Shown one piece after another: positions 15,126 through 23,421 of a DNA stretch of 59,489 nucleotides. The first letter of the stretch is position 1. Each line of letters begins with the position of its first letter. A program made the translations under genes and the position numbers. The stretch comes from Caulobacter sp. SLTY (GTDB taxonomy: Bacteria; Pseudomonadota; Alphaproteobacteria; Caulobacterales; Caulobacteraceae). Under the pieces are notes generated by a model that was not told the DNA's origin, searched no databases, and saw only the letters and a program-made list of their open reading frames with translations. The stretch covers positions 1 through 59,489 of the forward strand of contig NZ_JAAALA010000026.1 of assembly GCF_009905535.1 (NCBI RefSeq). The letters are read 5' to 3'.

Positions 15126-15629
15126 ATGGTTGCGCAACTGGGCGCTTCGGCCACGGCCGCCCGCGCTCACGAGGAGCTTCTGCGTTATTGGGCTGCTCTG
15201 CGTCGCGCCGGCCGCCTGCCGGGTCGTGCCGACATCAGCCCGGACGCCTTCAAGCGCCTGCTCCCCACCGTCAGCCTGATCGATGTCGTCCGTGAGGATG
15301 GCCGGGTCGATTACCGTCAGCGCCTGGCCGGCACCGGCCTCTATTCGGTCTACGGTCGGGAGATCACCGGCATGAAGCTGACCGATCTCTACAATTCCAC
15401 TGCCGCTGACTATTGGCGGGCCGAGCTCGACGCCGTGGTCGCCGACCGCAAGCCGCGCGTCGGGTCGCACAGCATGGCCTGGCGCGGCGCCTCCCACGTT
15501 TCGACCCTGTGGCTGCGGCTGCCCTTGGCCAGCGATGGCTGTGAGGTGGACATGATCCTCGGCTATGACGCGGTCATCGGCATGCAGGCCGAGCGCACCG
15601 CCGGGATCAGCGGAATACGGGCGGCTTAG
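15126..15629 (+). CDS. PAS domain protein (PAS_5 family)
   Basis: 167 aa, a single PAS_5-type domain: LLRYWAALRRAGRLPGRADI, LLPTVSLIDVV, YRQRLAGTGLYSVYGREITG and STLWLRLPLASDGCEVDMIL. These alphaproteobacterial proteins carry no output domain and probably pass a signal to a partner kinase. Two histidine kinases lie within 2 kb downstream. AAGGA at 15113-15117 is the ribosome site and lies inside the GANTC/TTAA cluster, which suggests cell-cycle control. The end overlaps sufE (opposite strand) by 4 bp. Confidence 0.82.
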   Translation: MVAQLGASATAARAHEELLRYWAALRRAGRLPGRADISPDAFKRLLPTVSLIDVVREDGRVDYRQRLAGTGLYSVYGREITGMKLTDLYNSTAADYWRAELDAVVADRKPRVGSHSMAWRGASHVSTLWLRLPLASDGCEVDMILGYDAVIGMQAERTAGISGIRAA

Positions 15630-16042
15630 GCCTCGCCAGCATCCCGCCGGATCCGCTGCACCATCGAGGCCAGGCCGTTGGACCGCTGGGTCGACAGGGC
15701 GCCGTCCAGGCCCAGCCGGGCGAAGGCGGCCTTGGAATCGAAGGCCAGGATCTGGTCCGGGGTGCGGCCGGAATACAGCTTCATCAGGATGGCGATCAGG
15801 CCGCGCACGATGTGGGCGTCGGAGTCGCCCCGGAAGCGGAGAAGGCCTCCCTCTTTCTCGGTGACCAGCCAGACCTGACTGGCGCAGCCGCGCACCTTGT
15901 TCTCTTCGCTGTGCTCGGCCTCGCTGAGCGGCGCCAACGCCCGGCCCAGGTCGATGACATGGCGATAGCGTTCCTCCCAATCGCCCAGCAGCTCGAAGTC
16001 TTCGGCCAGGGCGTCGAGGTCCGCATCGATGGGGGAGGTCAT
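15626..16042 (-). CDS. sufE: SufE family cysteine desulfurase activator
   Basis: 138 aa. SufE accepts sulfur from the SufS cysteine desulfurase and passes it on for Fe-S cluster assembly. The acceptor cysteine is C53 in KVRGCASQVWL, the family signature. DWEERYRHVIDLGRAL upstream and GLIAILMKLYSGRTPDQILA downstream are also typical. It stands apart from any suf operon in this window, as sufE often does in alphaproteobacteria. It converges on the PAS_5 gene with a 4-bp overlap. Confidence 0.92.
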   Translation of the reverse strand: MTSPIDADLDALAEDFELLGDWEERYRHVIDLGRALAPLSEAEHSEENKVRGCASQVWLVTEKEGGLLRFRGDSDAHIVRGLIAILMKLYSGRTPDQILAFDSKAAFARLGLDGALSTQRSNGLASMVQRIRRDAGEA

Positions 16043-16063
16043 GGCGCGGGGTCTAGCCCTCGC

Positions 16064-16831
16064 TCAGGCGGCGGGCAAGCTCAGTGAGGCGGTCAGACCC
16101 TCGCCCGGCGCGCTGCGAATGGCCAGGCGCCCCCCCATGGCGTCGCTCAGCGCCTGGACGATGGGCAGGCCCAGGCCCGCGCCTTCGGAGCGGCGGGTCA
16201 GGGCCCCCTCGCCCTGTTCGAACGGTTTCAACAGCCGGGGTATCTCCGCCGGATCGACGCCCGGCCCCTGGTCGGCGATGTCGATGCGGACCATGCCCTC
16301 GGCCTGGATGGCGTCGATCCGCACGTGGCCACCCCTGGGCGACCAGGTGATGGCGTTCTGCAGCAGGTTGCCGAGCATGGTGCGCAGGCCGCGCCCGTCG
16401 GCCATCACCTGGCAGAGGGCGGCCTCGTCGGCGATCTCGATCTCCACCCCGGCCTCGCGGGCCTGAGGCGCCACGAGCTCGAGCACGTCTTCCAGGGCAT
16501 GATCGAGGGGCTCGGCCCGCACGTCCATGTCGCCGACATGGCTTTCCAGCCGGGCGATCTCGAGGATCTGGTTGACCAGGCCGAGCAGCTTGTGGCCGCT
16601 GGCCAGGATATGCTCGGCGTATTCCCGGTACTGCGGCGAGCCCAGTGGGCCGTAAAGTTCACAGGCCAGGATCTCGGAAAAGCCGATCACCGCGTTCAAC
16701 GGCGTGCGCAGCTCATGGCTGACCATGCGCAGGAAGGATTTTTTCTGGGCGTCCATCGCCGCCTGGCGCCGCGCGGCGGCATGCTCCGGCGGCTCGAAGG
16801 GTACGACAGTCTGGCGCGCCGCCCGGGTCAT
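16064..16831 (-). CDS. Soluble sensor histidine kinase without an obvious sensor domain
   Basis: 255 aa. It consists almost only of the kinase core: H-box SFLRMVSHELRTPLNAVIGF with the phospho-accepting H39, a PleC/DivJ-like second helix (YREYAEHILASGHKLLGLVN), N-box LRTMLGNLLQNAITWSP, G1 IADQGPGVDP and G2 EGAGLGLPIVQAL. There are no membrane segments, and only ~25 residues precede the core, so input must come through a partner protein such as the nearby PAS_5 product (inference). It lies downstream of no receiver gene. It is divergent from another kinase of the same subclass. Confidence 0.9.
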   Translation of the reverse strand: MTRAARQTVVPFEPPEHAAARRQAAMDAQKKSFLRMVSHELRTPLNAVIGFSEILACELYGPLGSPQYREYAEHILASGHKLLGLVNQILEIARLESHVGDMDVRAEPLDHALEDVLELVAPQAREAGVEIEIADEAALCQVMADGRGLRTMLGNLLQNAITWSPRGGHVRIDAIQAEGMVRIDIADQGPGVDPAEIPRLLKPFEQGEGALTRRSEGAGLGLPIVQALSDAMGGRLAIRSAPGEGLTASLSLPAA

Positions 16832-16874
16832 TCTGGCCTTTCTCCGCCCTGTTTTCGGCGGATTGCCCTCCTCT

Positions 16875-18554
16875 ATGCCAGCACCCGCTTACGAATCCGT
16901 TGCTTCCCCGCCCGCTTGTCCACAGCCCCTCCACGATGATCCGTCGCCCGCCGATTGTGCGGCCTTCTTCGCGCCGGGCCTGGGGGCTAGTCTGGCGCCG
17001 CCCCAAACTGGGGGTGGGGAATACCTTAAGACCTATCCGTTGACCGACGACCGGACCGATCCGACAGCCGACCGGGCGCCCACGCCACCCGGGCCGCATC
17101 CGCTATGGCGGCTGGGGCTTGCGGCGCTGGCCGGCACGGTGGGCGCGCTGCTGGCCGGCGGGGTCGGCGGGCCGCTGGGGGTGCTGTGCCTGGCGCCGCT
17201 GGCCATCGCCCTGGTCATGGATCAGGGACGGCAGATCGCCGCCGGCGCCGGGCTGTCGATCGCCGCGGCCGCGGTGGCCGCAGTCGGACAGCTTCTGGGA
17301 GTCGCCCTGCCGCCGCCGCCGCCTCCTGTGGCGCTGGGCTTGGGCCTGCTGGGACTGGCGGTGATCGTCATGACCCTCGGCTCCGGACTGATCCTCGGCC
17401 GACGCCAGGTCCTGGCCCAGGAGGTACGCCGGGACGAGGAGACGGCCCGACTGACCCGCTTGCTGGCCGGCCAGCCGCACCTGTTGGTCGCCCTTTATCC
17501 GCACGGCAAGGTCCGCGCCCTCTATGGCCGGGCGCCGGAGGGGGTCGATCCCGACGTGCTGATCCAGCAGGGGCTGACGGCCGTCGCCGCCCAGGGCGAG
17601 CCGGTGGCCGAAGCCTTGCGCGCCGCCGCCGCGGAGGGCCGGGCCGAGGTCGCCTTCGCGCCGGTGACCGCCCAGGACCGGTGGATCGCCGTCACGCTGC
17701 GCCGGGCGGAGGATGACCTGCTGCTGGCCGTGCTGCGCGACGCCACCACCGACCATGCCCGCGAGGCTTCCCTGGACCAGGCCCGCATCGACGCGGAGAC
17801 CCTGGCGGCGGGCAAGTCCCGCTTCCTGGCCAACATGAGCCACGAGCTGCGCACCCCGCTGAACGCCATCATGGGCTTTTCGGACATCATGCGTTCGCGC
17901 CTGTTCGGTCCGATGCCCGACAAGTACGGCGAATACAGCGGCCTGATCCACGAGGCCGGCTCCCACCTGCTGGACCTGATCAACGACGTGCTCGACATGT
18001 CGAAGATCGAGGCCGACCGGTTCGAACTGTCCCGCGAGCCGTTCGACGCCCGGGAGGCGGTGTCGGCCGCCCTGCGGCTGATGCGGCTGCAGGCCGACGG
18101 GGCGGGGGTGCAGCTCCGCGGCATCCTGCCGGCCGGCGCGCTGGAAATCGACGCCGACCGCCGGGCCCTGAAGCAGATCGTGCTGAACCTGGTCTCCAAC
18201 GCCCTGAAGTTCACACCAAAGGGCGGGGCGATCACCGTCACCGCCCACGGGTTCGAGGGGGTGTTTGAGTTGGTGGTGGCCGACACCGGCGTCGGCATCT
18301 CGCCCGAAGATCTCGAACGCCTGGGCCGCCCCTACGAACAGGCCGGCGACAATGACCGGCGGGCCATGGGCACGGGCCTGGGCCTTTCCCTGGTGCGCTC
18401 CTTCGCCGAGCTGCACGGCGGAGAGATGACGTTGGAGAGCACGCTGGGGGAGGGGACCACGGTCACCATCCGGCTGCCGGTGCTGCTGCCCCCGGTCGCG
18501 GCGGCCGCGGCCACGCCGAGCCCCAATGTGGTTGAACTACATCCGCTGAGGTAG
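16875..18554 (+). CDS. Membrane sensor histidine kinase, PleC/DivJ subclass (DivJ candidate)
   Basis: 559 aa from the ATG at 16875. About four membrane segments follow a disordered N-terminus (LGLAALAGTVGALLAGGVGG to VALGLGLLGLAVIVMTLGSG, about residues 75-175). After a linker domain comes the core: SRFLANMSHELRTPLNAIMG with phospho-accepting H323, DLINDVLDMSKIEADRFELS, N-box LKQIVLNLVSNALKF, VVADTGVGISPEDL and GTGLGLSLVRSFAELHGGEM. DivJ and PleC set the phosphorylation of DivK in Caulobacter polarity; this is the closest type, but the pair cannot be told apart here with certainty. The first ~55 codons are low-complexity, and a TTG at 17040 could be the true start, which would leave a 208-bp divergent promoter region. 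Confidence 0.85.
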   Translation: MPAPAYESVASPPACPQPLHDDPSPADCAAFFAPGLGASLAPPQTGGGEYLKTYPLTDDRTDPTADRAPTPPGPHPLWRLGLAALAGTVGALLAGGVGGPLGVLCLAPLAIALVMDQGRQIAAGAGLSIAAAAVAAVGQLLGVALPPPPPPVALGLGLLGLAVIVMTLGSGLILGRRQVLAQEVRRDEETARLTRLLAGQPHLLVALYPHGKVRALYGRAPEGVDPDVLIQQGLTAVAAQGEPVAEALRAAAAEGRAEVAFAPVTAQDRWIAVTLRRAEDDLLLAVLRDATTDHAREASLDQARIDAETLAAGKSRFLANMSHELRTPLNAIMGFSDIMRSRLFGPMPDKYGEYSGLIHEAGSHLLDLINDVLDMSKIEADRFELSREPFDAREAVSAALRLMRLQADGAGVQLRGILPAGALEIDADRRALKQIVLNLVSNALKFTPKGGAITVTAHGFEGVFELVVADTGVGISPEDLERLGRPYEQAGDNDRRAMGTGLGLSLVRSFAELHGGEMTLESTLGEGTTVTIRLPVLLPPVAAAAATPSPNVVELHPLR

Positions 18555-18558
18555 GGGC

Positions 18559-19011
18559 TCAGCCATCCGCCAGCACGTTGACCGGCGCGCCGTTGCGGAG
18601 CTCGACGGTGAACATCACATGGGGTTTGCGGCGCATCTCAAAACTGGCGTCCCAGTCGCCGTCCGGATTCGCGCTGGCGGGAACCATGACGCCGAGAAAT
18701 TTCAGATCCCGGCGCCAATCGTCCGCCAGGGGCCGCCCGGCCCAATTGCTGAAGCCGTCGGCGAGGGCCGGATTGCAGCGCCTGACGAGGGCGTCGAGAT
18801 CGTTGAGCACACCAGTGAAGAACGCCACCTGGGCCCCGCTCGGCCCCTCCGGACCGGCCATGACGGTGGCGCAGACGCCCTCATGGCCGGGCGACTGGAT
18901 TTCGCATTCCCAGTAATCGCCGAGGCGGTCGCTCTGAAACTCCATTCGTCCAAAGACCGGATGAACCGGTGGGGCGGGCCGGGCCGCAAACAGTTTGCTG
19001 AACAGTCCCAT
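18559..19011 (-). CDS. Hypothetical protein (150 aa)
   Basis: Soluble, no signal peptide; it starts MGLFSKLFAARPAPP, a positively charged amphipathic start that may touch the membrane. The body has EFQSDRLGDYWECEI, VFFTGVL-like strands (QVAFFTGVLNDLDALVRRCN) and ends HVMFTVELRNGAPVNVLADG. I do not recognise the family; the alternating beta/helix pattern suggests a small globular domain. It ends 4 bp after the kinase gene on the other strand. Codon use matches a real gene. Confidence 0.6.
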   Translation of the reverse strand: MGLFSKLFAARPAPPVHPVFGRMEFQSDRLGDYWECEIQSPGHEGVCATVMAGPEGPSGAQVAFFTGVLNDLDALVRRCNPALADGFSNWAGRPLADDWRRDLKFLGVMVPASANPDGDWDASFEMRRKPHVMFTVELRNGAPVNVLADG

Positions 19012-19066
19012 GGTCTCAATGAAACCATGGGAAGGTTTGTCGGGAATTGCGCGATAGGGTTACCGC

Positions 19067-19747
19067 CTAATTCCAGCCCGAACCGCCGGCCTCCATGGCC
19101 GCCGGGTTGACCGGGCGGGCGATTAGGCCGTTCTGGGTGAGCCAGACCTCGTAGCGGGCGCCGTTGGCCATCGGCATGAAGGCGCCGCCGCCGTAGAGGC
19201 TGTCGACCATCGGGGCGAAGCGCTTGGACTTGCGGGCCATGCTCCACATATCGACGTTGCCGGGCTCGGGGCCGAGCGGATAGACGCTGCGCGGAGCATT
19301 GAGTTCGTCCTGCGTCGCCTCGTAGCGCCCCGACAGTCGGTCCAGGCGGTATTGGGAATCCAGGCCCAGGACGTTGGCCCAGGGCTTCCACTTCAGCACC
19401 CTGGCCTCGATGCGCCACTGGTCGCCGTGGATCTGGTAGCGGTTGGTCGAGCCGGCCGGCTCGGTAGGGCTGGGCGGCTGAATCAGGGTCGCCTCGAACA
19501 GCTGGGGGCCTAGCTGCCGGGTCTCGATGGTGGCGACCGGGCGCTCGTAGGTCAGGCGCTTGTAGGTCTGGACGTCCAGACCAGCCAGGGCGGTGACCGC
19601 GCCCACGGCCAGCAGGCTGCCGCCGATGGCCGAGCCGAAGAAGCCGCCGAGGAACCGTCCGCCGAACAGGGCGCCGATGCCGCGCAGCAGCACGATGGCG
19701 CCGAGCAGGGCCGAGGCCGCCGGAAGAATCCACCACCACCAAGCCAT
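19067..19747 (-). CDS. Conserved membrane-anchored hypothetical protein
   Basis: 226 aa. Two N-terminal membrane segments (WWWWILPAASALLGAIVLL; FFGSAIGGSLLAVGAVTALA) are followed by a ~160-residue soluble domain: YKRLTYERPVATIETRQLGP, FEATLIQPPSPTEPAGSTNR, WRIEARVLKWKPWANVLGL, LYGGGAFMPMANGARYEVWL. Homologous genes are sometimes labelled cation/multidrug efflux, but nothing here supports transport. It is probably on the periplasmic side. It is divergent from dnaG, separated by 117 bp. Confidence 0.65.
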   Translation of the reverse strand: MAWWWWILPAASALLGAIVLLRGIGALFGGRFLGGFFGSAIGGSLLAVGAVTALAGLDVQTYKRLTYERPVATIETRQLGPQLFEATLIQPPSPTEPAGSTNRYQIHGDQWRIEARVLKWKPWANVLGLDSQYRLDRLSGRYEATQDELNAPRSVYPLGPEPGNVDMWSMARKSKRFAPMVDSLYGGGAFMPMANGARYEVWLTQNGLIARPVNPAAMEAGGSGWN

Positions 19748-19864
19748 GACACGACCTCCCTTGCCCCTGGACGGACGGCCCGAAGGTTACATGGGTAGGC
19801 AACGGGCGCCAGCGGGGATGGCTCCACGGTTGAATTAGACCGGCCGACGGCCCTAATGGTCGCC

Positions 19865-21769
19865 ATGCGTTTCGACGACCGCTTCCTGGAGGAGATTAAG
19901 TCGCGCGTCCGGCTGTCGGACGTGATCGGCAAGACCGTGAAGCTGAAACGCCAGGGTCGCGAGTTCGTCGGCCTGTCGCCGTTCACCAAGGAGCGGTCGC
20001 CCAGCTTTTTCGTCAATGACGACAAGGGATTCTACCACGACTTCAGTTCGGGCAAGCACGGCGACCTGATCAGCTTCTTCCAGGAGACCGAGCGCCTCAG
20101 CTTCATGGAGGCGGTCGAGCGATTGGCCGCCGAGGCGGGGGTGCCGCTGCCGACGCCCGATCCGCAATCGGCCGAGCAGGAAAAGAAGCGCCAGTCCCTC
20201 GGCGACTGGATGGATCTGGCCGCTTCCTGGTTCGAGGGCGAACTGCGCCGGCCGGCGGGCCGAGAGGCGCGGGGCTATCTCGACCGCCGGGGCCTGCCAG
20301 ACACCGAGTGGAAGCGGTTCGGGATCGGCTATGCGCCGCAGGGTCGCACGGCGCTGAAAGACTATCTGGTCGCCAAGGGGGCCAAGCCGGGCGAACTGGT
20401 CGAGGCGGGCCTGCTGATCGCGCCGGAGGATGGCGGGGCGCCCTACGACCGCTTCCGCGACCGGATCATCTTTCCGATCACCGACGCGCGCGGTCGGGTG
20501 GTGTCGTTCGGGGGCCGGGCGCTCGATCCCAATGCCCGGGCCAAGTATCTCAACGGACCGGAGACCAGCCTCTTCCACAAGGGCCGGGTGCTCTATGGCC
20601 TGCCCGAGGCGCGCAAGCTGCTGCACAGCGGCGGGGCCGACGCCGCCCTGGTGGTGGTCGAAGGCTATATGGACGTGATCGCCTGCCAACGGGCCAATAT
20701 CGCGGCGGTGGCCTCGATGGGCACGGCCCTGACCGAGGACCAGATGGAGGTGCTCTGGCGGCTGCATCCGGAGCCGACCCTGAGCTTCGATGGCGATGCG
20801 GCGGGGCGGCGGGCGGCCAACACCGCCATCGACCGGGCCCTGCCGCTGATCAAGCCGGGGAAGAGCTTCCGCTTCGCCATCGTGGTCGGCGGGAAGGATC
20901 CGGACGATGTGCTGCGCGAGCAGGGGCCGGCGGCGCTGAAGGCGCAGCTTGGCGATACGACGCCCTTCGTCGACCAGCTGTTCCATCGTGAGCGGGACCT
21001 GGAGCCGCTGGACACGCCCGAGCGGCGGGCGGGGCTGAAGGTGCGGCTGCGCAAGCTGGCCGCCAGCATCGCCGACCCGGACCTCAGCCAAGCCTATCGC
21101 GAGGACCTGCTGGGCCGCTACGAGCAGCTGTGGCCGACCTCACGCCCGGTGTTCACCGTCGGCGCGGCGGCGCGGGAGATGTCGCGCCAGCGCTGGGACG
21201 GCAAGCGCGGCCGGCCGGCCGGGCCGATCGGCCCCAACGCGGAGACCAAGGAACAGGTCAACCGGATGCGCGGCCAACCCAGGCCCCTTTCGGCCGCCCT
21301 GGCCTATGCGGCGCTGCAGGATCCGCATGTGCTGGACGACAAGGTCGAGCAACTCAGCGCCCGGGGCTTCCTCGATGAGCGGCTCAGCGCCCTGGCCGAT
21401 GAGTTGGTCGAGTTCCGGTTCGAGAGCGACGCGGTCGATGCGGTGTCGGTGCGACGCCGGCTGGAGGCGCGGGGCTTCGGCGAGGATGTGTTCATACAAC
21501 TGGCCCGCACGGCGAACGCGGCCGGCGCCGCCTTCCTGAAGGCCGATCTCGACCCGGTCACGGCCCGGCGGCTGTGGTCGATCGCGTTCGACCTGCTGGT
21601 CAAGCTGGAGACGCTGGAGCGGGCCGTGGACGGCGCCAAGCAGGACCTGGAACGGGACAACGACAGCTCGACCCTGATGCGGCTGAAGACCGAGCGCGAC
21701 CTGTTGAAGCGACTGGTCGACAGCGGCGCCTGGACCGACGAGGCCGAAGCGGCGCCCTGGCTTAACTAG
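19865..21769 (+). CDS. dnaG: DNA primase DnaG with unconventional N-terminal domain
   Basis: 634 aa. DnaG makes RNA primers at the replication fork. The catalytic core is intact: FGIGYAPQGRTALKDYLVAK, RVVSFGGRAL, the TOPRIM motif VVVEGYMDVIACQRANI and LSFDGDAAGRRAANTAIDRA. The C-terminal ~150 residues fit the DnaB-binding helical domain. The N-terminal CHC2 zinc domain is present in outline (GLSPFTKERSPSF, GFYHDFSSGKHGDLI), but the zinc ligands are replaced: the CPFH position reads SPFT and the CFGCG position reads DFSSG. The ATG at 19865 is chosen for the usual MRFDDRFL start; 19856 is an in-frame alternative. It is followed by a very strong terminator. Confidence 0.93.
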   Translation: MRFDDRFLEEIKSRVRLSDVIGKTVKLKRQGREFVGLSPFTKERSPSFFVNDDKGFYHDFSSGKHGDLISFFQETERLSFMEAVERLAAEAGVPLPTPDPQSAEQEKKRQSLGDWMDLAASWFEGELRRPAGREARGYLDRRGLPDTEWKRFGIGYAPQGRTALKDYLVAKGAKPGELVEAGLLIAPEDGGAPYDRFRDRIIFPITDARGRVVSFGGRALDPNARAKYLNGPETSLFHKGRVLYGLPEARKLLHSGGADAALVVVEGYMDVIACQRANIAAVASMGTALTEDQMEVLWRLHPEPTLSFDGDAAGRRAANTAIDRALPLIKPGKSFRFAIVVGGKDPDDVLREQGPAALKAQLGDTTPFVDQLFHRERDLEPLDTPERRAGLKVRLRKLAASIADPDLSQAYREDLLGRYEQLWPTSRPVFTVGAAAREMSRQRWDGKRGRPAGPIGPNAETKEQVNRMRGQPRPLSAALAYAALQDPHVLDDKVEQLSARGFLDERLSALADELVEFRFESDAVDAVSVRRRLEARGFGEDVFIQLARTANAAGAAFLKADLDPVTARRLWSIAFDLLVKLETLERAVDGAKQDLERDNDSSTLMRLKTERDLLKRLVDSGAWTDEAEAAPWLN

Positions 21770-21814
21770 AGCAGCGCGATTTGATGGAATCAAATCGCGC
21801 TGCTCTAGCTTTTT
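21766..21814 (+). terminator. Very strong intrinsic terminator of dnaG
   Basis: A perfect 19-bp stem (arms 21766-21784 and 21790-21808) with loop TGGAA, followed by CTTTTT. The left arm includes the dnaG stop codon. Its length and perfection exceed an ordinary terminator, so it may be a dispersed palindromic element used as one. Confidence 0.85.
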
Positions 21815-21821
21815 GCTGGTC

Positions 21822-21860
21822 GCGCGTTCCGATTACCGGCGCCCACTAATCGGAACGCGC
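21822..21860. repeat. Second long inverted repeat after dnaG
   Basis: Perfect 14-bp arms GCGCGTTCCGATTA (21822-21835) and its complement (21847-21860), 11-nt loop. It lies 8 bp beyond the dnaG terminator and ends 2 bp before the stop of the 51-aa minus-strand gene, so it may act as that gene's terminator. It looks like a dispersed intergenic palindrome. Confidence 0.75.
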
Positions 21861-21861
21861 T

Positions 21862-22017
21862 CTAACGGCCCCCCAGGACTTTGGCCGGCGCCTTCGGCGC
21901 CGATGCTTCAAGGATTTTCAGCATCAGTTCGGGATCGGTGCGCAGGCTCGGCGGTTCGCCGAACCGTTCCAGCCAACGGCGCTCGATGGTCTTCAGCTTG
22001 CGTTGGCGACGGGCCAT
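21862..22017 (-). CDS. Small basic hypothetical protein (51 aa)
   Basis: On the minus strand, GAGGAGATCGC precedes the ATG at 22017, a near-ideal ribosome site. The product begins MARRQRKLKTIERRWLERFG, a strongly basic helix, continues EPPSLRTDPELMLKILEAS and ends APKAPAKVLGGR. No membrane segment or signal is present. The charge suggests nucleic-acid or ribosome contact, but no family is recognised. It converges on dnaG, with two palindromes between. Confidence 0.6.
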   Translation of the reverse strand: MARRQRKLKTIERRWLERFGEPPSLRTDPELMLKILEASAPKAPAKVLGGR

Positions 22018-22190
22018 GCGATCTCCTCAAATTGGGGTGGTCATGATCGCGGGGAAGAACTCATCAGGCCATAGCCCAGTTGCTCAAAGCCGGGGGTGAA
22101 AGTGAGTATTAACAATAACTTGTCGTTGAAGGCGCCGCGTTTTCAGGGGCTTGCGGCGGCAAGAAAATCCTCGCCGCCGCGCCGCTTAAC

Positions 22191-23282
22191 CTAGTCGAAG
22201 ACGATGACCGAGCGGGCCAGTTCGCCGCGCTTCAGTTCGTCGAAGGCCTCATTGACCTGGTCCAGCTTGATGCGCCGGCTGATCATCTGGTCGAGCTTCA
22301 GCTTGCCGGCCATGTAGAAGTCGACGAAGCGGGGCATGTCGACCGGGAAGCGGTTGGAGCCCATCAGGCTGCCCTGGATGCGCTTTTCCGCCAGGAAGTC
22401 GGCGCCGTGCAGCTCGATGTTTACCCCGACCGGGATCATGCCGATGACGTTGGCGGTGCCGCCGCGGGCCAGCATCTTGAAGGCCTGTTCGGTGGTGGCT
22501 TTCAGGCCGATCGCCTCGAAGCTGTGATCGACACCGCCCCGGGTCATTTCCATCACCTGGGCGACGGGATCGCCCTGGCTGGCGTCCACCACGTCCGTCG
22601 CGCCGAATTCCTTGGCCAGGTTCAGCTTTGAGCCGTGCATGTCGATGGCGATGATCCGGCCGGCGCCAGCGATGGCCGCGCCGTTGACCGCCGCCAGGCC
22701 GACGCCGCCGCAGCCGATAACGGCCACGGTCTCGCCTGGACGGACGTTGGAGGTGTGGATCACCGCGCCGACGCCGGTGGTGACGCTGCAGCCGATCAGG
22801 GCGGCGACGTCGAACGGCATGTCCTTGCGGATGGCGACGCAGGCGTGTTCGTGAATCAGCATCTGTTCGGCGAACGAGCTGAGGTTCAGGAACTGGTTCA
22901 TCTGCGGGGCGCCGGCGTCCTCGCGGAACAGGCGCGGCGCGTCCCCCTTGTCGCGCCGCACGTCGCCGCTGATGCAGCGCGACAGGTGGCCCGTGACGCA
23001 GTGATTGCAGTGGCCGCAGAAGGCCGACAGGCAGGTGATGACATGGTCGCCCGGCTTGACGGTGCGCACCTCGCTGCCGACCGCCTCGACCACGCCGGCG
23101 CTCTCATGGCCCAGAACGGCGGGCGCTGGGTGCGGGTACTTGCCCTCCACGAAATGGAGGTCGGAGTGACAGACGCCGGCGGCCTTGGTGCGGATCAGCA
23201 CCTCGTGCGGGCCAGGCTTGCTGATCGCCACGTCCTCGATCTGCAAAGGCTTGCCGACCTCGCGAAATACCGCCGCCTTCAT
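22191..23282 (-). CDS. Zinc-dependent alcohol dehydrogenase (medium-chain family)
   Basis: 363 aa. Catalytic zinc ligands are C38 (KAAGVCHSDLHF) and H59-E60 (VLGHESAG). The structural zinc loop has four cysteines in CGHCNHCVTGHLSRC. The dinucleotide fold is AVIGCGGVGLAAVNGAAIAG with an aspartate after the second strand (IIAIDMH), pointing to NAD(H). It resembles class III-like alcohol/aldehyde dehydrogenases used on alcohols or aldehyde adducts; the substrate is not readable. The ATG at 23282 is preferred over an in-frame codon at 23330 because it starts the conserved MKAAVFRE and has GGGAG upstream. Confidence 0.9.
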   Translation of the reverse strand: MKAAVFREVGKPLQIEDVAISKPGPHEVLIRTKAAGVCHSDLHFVEGKYPHPAPAVLGHESAGVVEAVGSEVRTVKPGDHVITCLSAFCGHCNHCVTGHLSRCISGDVRRDKGDAPRLFREDAGAPQMNQFLNLSSFAEQMLIHEHACVAIRKDMPFDVAALIGCSVTTGVGAVIHTSNVRPGETVAVIGCGGVGLAAVNGAAIAGAGRIIAIDMHGSKLNLAKEFGATDVVDASQGDPVAQVMEMTRGGVDHSFEAIGLKATTEQAFKMLARGGTANVIGMIPVGVNIELHGADFLAEKRIQGSLMGSNRFPVDMPRFVDFYMAGKLKLDQMISRRIKLDQVNEAFDELKRGELARSVIVFD

Positions 23283-23421
23283 GTGCTCATCTCCCGAACG
23301 ATTGTTTGAGGGCACGTTATCGCTGTTCACGCTGCCAGCGGAAGGGGGCTTTCAGGAAATCTCCCTGTGCCTGCCCGCCAAAGCTGGGATACCGTTGGTT
23401 CGAAAACGCCGGAGACGCGCC

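Noticed and set aside
16704..16874. Upstream extension of the membrane histidine kinase to 16704
   Set aside because: This stretch is inside the divergent kinase gene and its translation is not kinase-like.
16916..16924. DnaA-box-like TTGTCCACA upstream of the membrane histidine kinase
   Set aside because: Single site with one mismatch to TTATCCACA and no cluster, A/T-rich unwinding region or origin genes; not an origin.
17103..18416. A 437-codon minus-strand frame under the membrane histidine kinase
   Set aside because: Shadow of the kinase reading frame; no family features.
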